Below are positions 7,882 through 14,279 of a stretch of 64,000 bases of DNA, piece by piece. This DNA comes from JAAZNO01 sp012798275. Its GTDB lineage: Bacteria > Chloroflexota > Anaerolineae > B4-G1 > SLSP01. Within the stretch, counting starts at the first letter, position 1. Each line of letters starts with the position of its first letter. The position numbers and the translations under genes are program-made. The stretch covers positions 62,001-126,000 of the forward strand of contig DAOPQD010000001.1 of assembly GCA_035347995.1 (NCBI GenBank), in the 5' to 3' direction. Under the pieces are notes generated by a model, which was given only the letters and a program-made list of their open reading frames with translations, was not told the DNA's origin and did not search any database.

Positions 7882-7909
7882 TTGTGATACGGATATTCCG
7901 TATTATAGT
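7882..7909 (+). promoter_or_regulatory. Leaderless-type promoter overlapping a palindrome
   Basis: TTGTGA (7882-7887), a 16-base spacer and TATAGT (7904-7909) lie 7 bases before the ATG at 7917, with no Shine-Dalgarno sequence. The spacer contains the inverted repeat ATACGGA-TAT-TCCGTAT (7887-7903), well placed for a repressor. Confidence 0.6.
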
Positions 7910-7916
7910 GTAGCGG

Positions 7917-9410
7917 ATGATGACGGCAAATGTAGTGTCAGATTGTCCTGATAGCGACTATCGAATATCCTTATCCTTGCGGCGGTCGTGGCGGTTGCTG
8001 GCGTTGGTGGGAGTGACGTTTGTGTTGCGGGTGGTCTTCCTCGACGCGCAAAGCCTCTGGCGGGATGAGGTGGACGCCCTCAATTTTGCTACTGCGCCCT
8101 GGTCCGAGGTGTGGGGCAATTTCCTCCGCCCCGGTTGGAATGGCCCCCTCTATTTTTTGCTGCTGCGCGGTTGGGTGGCTCTCACGGGCAGAACGGCGTT
8201 TGCCCTGCGTTTTTTCTCGTTGCTGTGGGGCGTGCTCGCGATCCCCTTGATGTACGCCTTGGGGCGGCGTCACCTCGACGCGCGGACGGCGCGATGGGCG
8301 GCGGTGTTGGCGGCCTTTTCACCTTATCTCATCTGGTACTCGGCGGAAGTCAAGATGTACAGCTGGGTGCCGTTTCTGATCCTGTTGGCGCTCTATGCGC
8401 TGGATCGCGCCTGCGTCACGCCCCGGTGGAGCTGGTGGGCGCTGACCGTGGCAGGGCTCTCCCTGGCGGTCTACAGTCACATCCTTGCTACGTTGAGCAT
8501 CCCCGTCGCCGTCCTCTGGTTCTGTTTGCACCCGAGGCGACATCCGCGCGCCTGGGTGGGGGCGCTGGCGGCGCTGGCGGCGCTCACGCTCCCTTATCTC
8601 CCGCTGCTTGCCTGGCAGTTCCCCATGGTGTTGGCCGATCGCGGAGTGACCGGTTTCCCGGCGCTCACCTTCGGGCAGATGGCGGGAAGCCTGCTGGTAG
8701 GGTGGAGCGCCGGCGTGCCGGCTATGGGAGGCGCCGTCGCGTCCTGGGGCAGCGCCCTCTTGGGCGTGTGGGGCGCCTGGACTCTGATCCGGCGTCGCCG
8801 CTGGCGGACCGCTGCCGCATTGGGAGCGTGGATTTTCGCGCCGCTAGGGCTGATCTGGTGGGTCTCGTTGCGCGGCCCTCTCTTCACGGATCGTTACCTG
8901 ATCTGGGCCGCGCCGGCTTTCTACTTGCTTTTGGGCGCTGGATTGGCGGGACTGCGAGGACGCTGGGTGCGTCAGGGGGCGTTGGTGGCGCTGATTCTGA
9001 TCGCCGGAGCGAACCTCAGCGCGCAGCTGCTGCATCCCTACAAGCCACAGTTTCGGGAGGCCGCGGCGTCCCTCCGGCTGCGGCGTTTGCCGGAGGATTT
9101 GCTGCTGTTTCAGATCCCTTACAATCGCATCATGCTGGACTATTATTCGCCAACGCCTCTGGAACCCTGGGCTGACGCGCCTTACACCAATTTCCGCGAT
9201 GCGGAGGGACGTTACACGGTGACCTTCGAGGCGGTGGATGCTCAGCTGCGCGCGCTCACGCAGGGGTATCAGCGGGTGTGGCTGGTGTATTCTGAAGCCA
9301 CGCTCTGGGACGAGCGCGAGCTGGTGAAGGCCTGGCTGGACATTCACGGGCGCCTCCTCTATGAGCAGCAGTTCCTGATGGTCTCGCTGGCGTGTTACGA
9401 ACTGCCATGA
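7917..9410 (+). CDS. GT39/ArnT-type membrane glycosyltransferase
   Basis: A 497-residue integral membrane protein with about 11-12 hydrophobic segments. The first extracytoplasmic loop after segment 1 carries SLWRDE (Asp50-Glu51), the acidic motif that marks polyprenyl-phosphate-sugar-dependent transferases of the PMT/ArnT family. A later loop has ISAE-like YSAEVKMYS and FTDRYLIW. The C-terminal 90 residues are soluble and probably outside the membrane. Such enzymes move a sugar from a lipid carrier to a protein, lipid or polymer; donor and acceptor are unknown. It differs from the three GT39-like genes at 17-26 kb in lacking the long C-terminal beta modules. Confidence 0.78.
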   Translation: MMTANVVSDCPDSDYRISLSLRRSWRLLALVGVTFVLRVVFLDAQSLWRDEVDALNFATAPWSEVWGNFLRPGWNGPLYFLLLRGWVALTGRTAFALRFFSLLWGVLAIPLMYALGRRHLDARTARWAAVLAAFSPYLIWYSAEVKMYSWVPFLILLALYALDRACVTPRWSWWALTVAGLSLAVYSHILATLSIPVAVLWFCLHPRRHPRAWVGALAALAALTLPYLPLLAWQFPMVLADRGVTGFPALTFGQMAGSLLVGWSAGVPAMGGAVASWGSALLGVWGAWTLIRRRRWRTAAALGAWIFAPLGLIWWVSLRGPLFTDRYLIWAAPAFYLLLGAGLAGLRGRWVRQGALVALILIAGANLSAQLLHPYKPQFREAAASLRLRRLPEDLLLFQIPYNRIMLDYYSPTPLEPWADAPYTNFRDAEGRYTVTFEAVDAQLRALTQGYQRVWLVYSEATLWDERELVKAWLDIHGRLLYEQQFLMVSLACYELP

Positions 9411-9420
9411 GGTGCACAAA

Positions 9421-9451
9421 AACAGAGGGCGGCACTTTTCCGCCCTCTGTT
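9421..9451. terminator. Bidirectional terminator
   Basis: AACAGAGGGCGG (9421-9432) pairs perfectly with CCGCCCTCTGTT (9440-9451) around a 7-base loop. It lies between the convergent glycosyltransferase and LysM genes, with A-rich sequence on the left that gives U residues on the minus-strand transcript. Confidence 0.8.
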
Positions 9452-9480
9452 GGTGAATGGGGCGCTGTCGCGATCGGCTT

Positions 9481-9930
9481 TCAGGGGATGCAGAGCACCT
9501 GTCCGGCGTAGATCAGGTTGAGATTGTAAATGTGGTTGGCGGCCGCAATTGTCCACATGCTGACGCCGTACATGTAACCGATGCGGGTGAGGGTCTCGCC
9601 GTAACGCACGGTGTGGTAATAGCGGCAGGCGGGCGTCGGTTCGCTGTCGCTAAACTGTCGCACCGCCACCGGCCCCGGCGGGATGGGACTCCACGGCGCG
9701 ACGGGGATCGCCAGACGTTGTCCGACCCACAGGCGATTGGGGTTGGCGATGCCGTTGGCCGCGGCGATGACTTCGGGGCGCGTGGCATAGGCGCGACCGA
9801 TGGCGTACAGGCTCTCGCCGGGGCGGACGACGTGATACCCCTGGATACTCCACCCGGCAGCCAGCGCTGCCGCTGGAAGCGTGCTCAGCACTATCACCAA
9901 TGCGAGCACCAGCAGCAATTTCTTGCGCAT
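9481..9930 (-). CDS. Secreted protein with two LysM domains
   Basis: A 149-residue protein with a signal peptide (MRKK, hydrophobic core, AAALAAG; cleavage near 25). LysM 1 spans about residues 32-76 (YHVVRPGESL to LAIP) and LysM 2 about 104-149 (YHTVRYGETL to VLCIP), with a proline-rich linker. LysM modules bind N-acetylglucosamine polymers such as peptidoglycan. There is no catalytic domain, so it is probably a cell-wall-binding or spore/sheath-type adaptor. The ribosome binding site AAGGAGG lies 6 bases before the ATG. Confidence 0.85.
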   Translation of the reverse strand: MRKKLLLVLALVIVLSTLPAAALAAGWSIQGYHVVRPGESLYAIGRAYATRPEVIAAANGIANPNRLWVGQRLAIPVAPWSPIPPGPVAVRQFSDSEPTPACRYYHTVRYGETLTRIGYMYGVSMWTIAAANHIYNLNLIYAGQVLCIP

Positions 9931-10126
9931 TCTTGACCTCCTTTTTGCTTGCTATGGCACGATACACCTGACAACAGAGTCATTTGTGGCGGGCGGGGAT
10001 TCATGACCCTATTTTTATTCTAAGGCCATTGGGGGATTTGTGAATTCCGATGCGGTTACAGAGTGATTACAAGGTGTGTCGGGCTGGGACCCTGCGGCCG
10101 GCGGCGTTTTGCGGAGGGGCGCGTCC

Positions 10127-10154
10127 TTGTCTTTTTGGGGAAGCACGGTAAAAT
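10127..10154 (+). promoter_or_regulatory. Promoter of the dksA-like/lspA/rluA operon
   Basis: TTGTCT (10127-10132), a 16-base spacer and TAAAAT (10149-10154) lie about 54 bases before the start of the DksA-like gene. The spacing and -10 box are good; the -35 box is moderate. Confidence 0.55.
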
Positions 10155-10207
10155 CTAACTGGCCCAGCGAGTTCAGATTACTACCTGGATTGAGGAGTGT
10201 ATTGACC

Positions 10208-10555
10208 ATGTCGTTGACATACGCTGAATTGCAGCAGCTGCTTCTTAAGCAAGAAGGTGAGCTGCGGAGTCAGTTGGAAAGCATCCATAGCGAAGTTCGT
10301 GAAGATGGGGTAGGTTATAGCAATCACATCGCCGATGCGGCGAGCGAGGTCTTCGAGCAGGCGCGCAATGTCTCCGTGTTGCAACAGCTCCGCCGTTCCT
10401 ACGAAGATGTGCAGCACGCGCTCCAGAAATTCGAGGACGCTACTTATGGCATCTGCGAATCCTGCGGCGCGCTGATTGACATCCCCCGCCTGGAAGCTTT
10501 GCCCTCCGCCCGCTATTGCGTCACCTGCCAGACTCGCCTCGAAGGCAAACGATGA
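10208..10555 (+). CDS. TraR/DksA-family zinc-finger protein
   Basis: A 115-residue protein: an N-terminal helical coiled part (LTYAELQQLLLKQ to HALQKFEDATYG), then a four-Cys zinc finger CESC (83-86) and CVTC (104-107) as in DksA/TraR. DksA-type proteins enter the secondary channel of RNA polymerase; short Gram-positive relatives are less well defined. The start at 10208 has GAGGAG 10 bases upstream; an in-frame ATG far upstream (10076) lies before the promoter and is rejected. The stop codon overlaps the lspA start (ATGA), so the two are translationally coupled. Confidence 0.85.
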   Translation: MSLTYAELQQLLLKQEGELRSQLESIHSEVREDGVGYSNHIADAASEVFEQARNVSVLQQLRRSYEDVQHALQKFEDATYGICESCGALIDIPRLEALPSARYCVTCQTRLEGKR

Positions 10556-11079
10556 GGCATTGGCGACTGCATCCGAGTCGCCTGTTGTTGTGGGGACTGG
10601 CGGCCGTTATCATCCTTGCGGATCGTCTGTCCAAGGCATGGGTGCTGGCGCATCTCACGGAGTATGTGCCGACGGATGTTTTTCCCTGGCTGGCTCCCCT
10701 TGCGTCTTTCACTCGCTTGCCCAACACCGGGGTCGCTTTTGGGATGTTCCCGCAGTTGGGGGACGTCTTCAAGGCCCTTTCTGCGGTGGTGATTGTCGCG
10801 ATCATCTTTTTTTCCCGCAGCCTCGATCCCCACGATTGGTTTACCCATGTGGCGCTGGGCTTCATGATCGGCGGCGCGACAGGTAACCTCATAGATCGGC
10901 TGATTTATGGGTACGTGGTAGATTTCATTGATTTGAACTTCTGGCCCTTCCGTTCGTTTGCAGTTTTCAACCTCGCCGACGCCAGCATCGTCATTGGTGT
11001 GGGCTTATTGTTGGTGGTAGTTTGGGTTCAAGAGAGGCGCGCTGCCCATGTCAACCGAGCCGAAAATTCTGACAGCTGA
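10552..11079 (+). CDS. lspA: Signal peptidase II (prolipoprotein signal peptidase)
   Basis: A 175-residue membrane protein with four predicted segments. It cleaves signal peptides from diacylglyceryl-modified prolipoproteins. The catalytic aspartates are visible: Asp115 in GNLIDRL and Asp143 in FNLADASI; the conserved PNTGVAFG lies at 58-65. The start overlaps the preceding stop by four bases; an alternative start 36 bases upstream lies inside the zinc-finger coding region and is less likely. The coding end overlaps the pseudouridine synthase start by 32 bases, the classic lspA-rluD-type pairing. Substrates in this window would be the lipoproteins at 37075 and 61297. Confidence 0.95.
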   Translation: MRHWRLHPSRLLLWGLAAVIILADRLSKAWVLAHLTEYVPTDVFPWLAPLASFTRLPNTGVAFGMFPQLGDVFKALSAVVIVAIIFFSRSLDPHDWFTHVALGFMIGGATGNLIDRLIYGYVVDFIDLNFWPFRSFAVFNLADASIVIGVGLLLVVVWVQERRAAHVNRAENSDS

Positions 11080-11980
11080 AGAATCGCAACGTCTGGATCT
11101 GATCCTGGTTCAGCAATGGCCGGAACTGGGGCGACGGGCTTTGCGGGAGCTCGTCCAGCAGGGCGGCGTCCGCATCAACGGCGAGCTGGCCCTCAAGGCC
11201 GGGCAGTACGTGCAGGCGGGCGAGCGTGTGGAAGTTGCGGTCCCGCCCCTGGAGGAGAGCTTGTCGGCGTCAGAGGTCGCGCCCTCCGGTTTGGACGTCG
11301 TCTACGAGGATGCGTCTATTGTGGTGGCGGACAAACCGGCGGGTATGCCCACGAACGCCACCCGTCGCGGCGGGGAAGTGACGTTGGCGGCGCTGTTGGG
11401 GCAGGCCTATCCTGACCTGTGGCATGTCGGCGGCGTGGAGCGCGCCGGCATTCTGCAGCGCCTTGACGCGGAGTGCTCCGGCCTGGTGGTGGCGGCGCGC
11501 ACGGAGGAGGCCTATCGCACCCTCAAGCGCGAGGCCAGCCGTCAGCGGCTCGTGGGATCATACATGGCGCTGGTTGAGGGCCGTCTGACCGAGACTGGCG
11601 AGATCGAGGCGCCGATTGGAAACCTCAAGCATGAGCGGGAGCGGGCCAGCGTGATGCGCGAGGGGCGGGTCGCGCGGACGCGCTATCGGGCCGTGCATCA
11701 CTACCGGGACGAGGGGCGTTACTACACCCTGCTGGAGGTCGCGCCCGAGTCGGCGCGCTTGCATCAAGTCCGCGTGCATCTGGCCTGGTATGGGTATCCC
11801 GTTGTGGGGGACCGGCTGTACGGTTCGCCACGGCAGCCGGATTGGGTGACCCGCCTGTACCTGCACTTGTCTGAAGTGACGTTTCAGCATCCGCTTACCG
11901 GCGCGATGATGGCTCTGGATTCGCCGCTGCCCGCCGAGATTTACGGCGTGTTGCATTTCATGGCGCGCCGTAAGCGGTGA
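11048..11980 (+). CDS. RluA-family 23S rRNA pseudouridine synthase with S4 domain
   Basis: A 310-residue protein. An S4 RNA-binding domain occupies about residues 14-70 (LDLILVQQWPELGRRAL to VEVAVPP), followed by the RluA catalytic domain. The catalytic Asp140 is in QRLDAECSGLVV (family consensus RLDxxTSG; Thr is replaced here by Cys-adjacent residues). The C-terminal LHQVRVHLAWYGYPVVGD block is typical. Such enzymes isomerise uridines in large-subunit rRNA; a specific RluD assignment would need alignment. It follows lspA in the same operon. Confidence 0.88.
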   Translation: MSTEPKILTAEESQRLDLILVQQWPELGRRALRELVQQGGVRINGELALKAGQYVQAGERVEVAVPPLEESLSASEVAPSGLDVVYEDASIVVADKPAGMPTNATRRGGEVTLAALLGQAYPDLWHVGGVERAGILQRLDAECSGLVVAARTEEAYRTLKREASRQRLVGSYMALVEGRLTETGEIEAPIGNLKHERERASVMREGRVARTRYRAVHHYRDEGRYYTLLEVAPESARLHQVRVHLAWYGYPVVGDRLYGSPRQPDWVTRLYLHLSEVTFQHPLTGAMMALDSPLPAEIYGVLHFMARRKR

Positions 11981-12044
11981 GGATGGTCTTCTCTTGGCTT
12001 GATTTCAATAACCTGCTTGTCAAACTGCTTGTCGAGGTGGGGAT

Positions 12045-12878
12045 ATGCGTGAATTGAACATCGCTGTCGTGCAGATGGCCCCGGAATTGGGCAAGATGGA
12101 AGCCAACATCGCCAGGATGGCGGATTGGATTCGCATCATTGCTACGGCGCAGCCGGTGGACATCATCGTCTTCCCGGAGCTCTCGGTCACCGGCTATGAG
12201 GGAGGGCAGCGCTTCGCGCAGATGGCGCAGCGCGTGCCCGGCGCGGCTTCCAACATCCTGGGGCAACACGCCAGCGAGTTTGGCGTCTATGTGCTGGTGG
12301 GGATGGCGACCAAGGAGAAGGTGGAAAGTGTGATTTACAACAGCGCCGTGCTCATCGGCCCCGATGGCGCGCCGGCAGGGGAATACCGCAAATTGCATTT
12401 GCCCGCCGAGGAGCGGCTGGTTTTCCGCCCCGGCTATCGGTTGGCGCCGGTGGAAACTGAGTTCGGCGTCATCGGCATCTTGCTCGGCTGGGACCTGGTG
12501 TTCCCAGAGGTGGCCCGGAATTTGGTGCTGGATGGCGCCGAGGTGTTGTTGCTGCCTGCGGCGTGGGAAGCGCGCCAGGCGGCGATCTGGCGCACGCTGC
12601 TCGTCGCCCGCGCTTATGAGAACGAGGTCTTCCTGGCCGCCGCGAACCGCATTGGACAGGAGCCCTCCTACACCTTCGGCGGGGAATCGGCGATTTTGGG
12701 GCCGCGCGGTGAGATGCTGGGGACTATCGCGCCCCCCGAGGAAGGCGAGGTCGGCCCGACGGAGGGATACGTGGTCGCCCGCCTGGACCTGGATGAAATT
12801 CGGCGGCGGCGGGAGGAATCGCAGATCATCTCAGCGCGCCAGCCGGCGGCGTATCGCGCCATCGTGCGCAAATATTGA
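12045..12878 (+). CDS. Nitrilase-superfamily protein with the catalytic Cys replaced by Gly
   Basis: A 277-residue alpha-beta-beta-alpha carbon-nitrogen hydrolase fold. The catalytic Glu45 (FPELSVTGYE) and Lys116 (YRKLHLP) are present, but the position of the nucleophilic Cys (consensus ICxDxxFPE) reads LLGWDLVFPE, with Gly148 encoded by GGC at 12486-12488. A TGC-to-GGC change would be a single transversion. The rest of the gene is intact and well conserved, so it is either a pseudoenzyme with a binding role, a recently inactivated gene, or a sequencing error. The ribosome binding site GAGGTGGGG is strong. It ends at a strong bidirectional terminator. Confidence 0.85.
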   Translation: MRELNIAVVQMAPELGKMEANIARMADWIRIIATAQPVDIIVFPELSVTGYEGGQRFAQMAQRVPGAASNILGQHASEFGVYVLVGMATKEKVESVIYNSAVLIGPDGAPAGEYRKLHLPAEERLVFRPGYRLAPVETEFGVIGILLGWDLVFPEVARNLVLDGAEVLLLPAAWEARQAAIWRTLLVARAYENEVFLAAANRIGQEPSYTFGGESAILGPRGEMLGTIAPPEEGEVGPTEGYVVARLDLDEIRRRREESQIISARQPAAYRAIVRKY

Positions 12879-12919
12879 GTTTTGGCCAGGGGGAGCGGGC
12901 CGTTCGGCCTGACTTTGAG

Positions 12920-12954
12920 AAAACGCCGCAGGGAGAGCCTCCCTGCGGCGTTTT
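12920..12954. terminator. Strong bidirectional terminator
   Basis: AAAACGCCGCAGGGA (12920-12934) and its perfect complement (12940-12954) form a 15-bp stem with a 5-base loop, with A and T runs at both feet. It separates the convergent nitrilase-like and GNAT-like genes. Confidence 0.9.
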
Positions 12955-12964
12955 GGGTGAAGTT

Positions 12965-14122
12965 TTACAGCGCTTTGTCGTACATGCGATAGGTCCGATA
13001 GAGCTCGCCGTTGAAATTGGCCGCGGTCTGCCGCATCGGGATATTCGATTCCAGCACCCAGGAGATCTCACAGCGCTTGTAGCCCTGTCGAATCCCCGCC
13101 TTGAGCGTTTCCAGGAACAGCAGGGCATCCACGCCCTGGCCCCGGTACTCCTCGACGATCCCGCCGACGGCGGCGCGGATGGTGGTGATGCAGTGGCGGA
13201 CTTTCCACCAGTAGGCCAGCTTCACCGTCGTCCACCATTCCGGCTCACCGGGGCGGGGATAGGCCTTGAGTAAGGGCTGGCACAGATCAATGAACGGCAA
13301 CATGAAGGCGATCGGCTCCCCATCTCTTTCGGCGAAGAAAACTGTCTTGGGATCGAGGATCACCTTCAAAGCTTCGCCGAGGTGCTCCAACTCGCGTTCT
13401 GTCAAGGGCACAAATCCCCAGTTCTTGGCCCAGGCGGCGTTGTAGACTTTCTTGACCTTCTGTTTCTCTTCTTCGAACTTGTGCATGTTGATGGGGCGGA
13501 TCGTGATGTTCAGCCGGTCGCGGACGCGCTCGGCGACGCGGAGCAGCTTGGGGTTGATGCCGGTGCCGTCCTCCTTCATCGTCGTGAGATCGAAGGTGTA
13601 CGCGTACAGGTCCATGGCCTTGGCGTAGCCGGCCGCTTCGAGGTAGTCCACGTAATAGCGCGGATTGTAGGTCATCATCACCACCGGCGGGCCATTCCAG
13701 CCGTCCACCAGCAAGCCGACCTCTTCATTGGTGGAGAAGTTGGCCGGTCCTCGCGAGGTGGTCATCCCTTGTGCTCTGAGGGTTTCCTCCGCGGTCTCCA
13801 GCAGCGCCTGGGAAGCTTCGGGATCCTCGAGCACCTCATACATCCCAAAGAAGCCCACTTTGTCGTTCCAGACCTCATTGTGGCGGTGATTGACAATCGC
13901 TGAGATGCGCCCGACCACTTTGTCGCCACGCCAGGCGAGAAAAGACTTCACGTTTGCGTGCTCATAAAAGGGATGGCGCTCCGGATCCATGATCTCGAAG
14001 CGCTCCGAAAGCAGCGGCGGGACCCACAGCGGGTCGTTTTTGTAGACTTCCCACTGAAAATAGATGAAGGTCTTGATGTCTGCTGCCGTTTCCACCGGGG
14101 TGATGCGAAGCTGTTCTGTCAT
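12965..14122 (-). CDS. GNAT-like N-acetyltransferase family protein, function unknown
   Basis: A 385-residue soluble protein. The N-terminal half reads like a degenerate GNAT domain (FQWEVYKNDPLWVPPL, then KVVGRISAIVNHRHNE), and the C-terminal third has a second acetyl-CoA-fold pattern with VEEYRGQGVDALLF near residue 335, the usual acetyl-CoA pyrophosphate loop region. Large two-domain GNAT proteins of this kind occur in Chloroflexota and other phyla without known substrates. Its own promoter and AGGAGG ribosome binding site support the start at 14122. It is divergent from clpB. Confidence 0.65.
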   Translation of the reverse strand: MTEQLRITPVETAADIKTFIYFQWEVYKNDPLWVPPLLSERFEIMDPERHPFYEHANVKSFLAWRGDKVVGRISAIVNHRHNEVWNDKVGFFGMYEVLEDPEASQALLETAEETLRAQGMTTSRGPANFSTNEEVGLLVDGWNGPPVVMMTYNPRYYVDYLEAAGYAKAMDLYAYTFDLTTMKEDGTGINPKLLRVAERVRDRLNITIRPINMHKFEEEKQKVKKVYNAAWAKNWGFVPLTERELEHLGEALKVILDPKTVFFAERDGEPIAFMLPFIDLCQPLLKAYPRPGEPEWWTTVKLAYWWKVRHCITTIRAAVGGIVEEYRGQGVDALLFLETLKAGIRQGYKRCEISWVLESNIPMRQTAANFNGELYRTYRMYDKAL

Positions 14123-14162
14123 AATGCCTCCTTCTCATAAGTGCGACGCCGAATCATTTACG

Positions 14163-14191
14163 ATTATACGACCGATTGGCGTCGTCGTCAA
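14163..14191 (-). promoter_or_regulatory. Promoter of the GNAT-like gene
   Basis: On the minus strand, TTGACG (14186-14191), a 17-base spacer and TATAAT (14163-14168) lie 40 bases before the ATG. The facing clpB gene has an AT-rich leader (14220-14270) in which no CIRCE or HAIR heat-shock operator is seen. Confidence 0.75.
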
Positions 14192-14279
14192 AAAACGCCC
14201 TTTACTTTCAGCGCATCTTCTAATGTAATTCTAACATTGTCTTGCTAAAATAATACAAAATTCTACGTGAGGTGAACTT

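Noticed and set aside
14123..14279. Heat-shock operator (CIRCE or HAIR) before clpB
   Set aside because: Neither TTAGCACTC-N9-GAGTGCTAA nor CTTGAGT-N7-ACTCAAG is present; only an AT-rich leader is seen.
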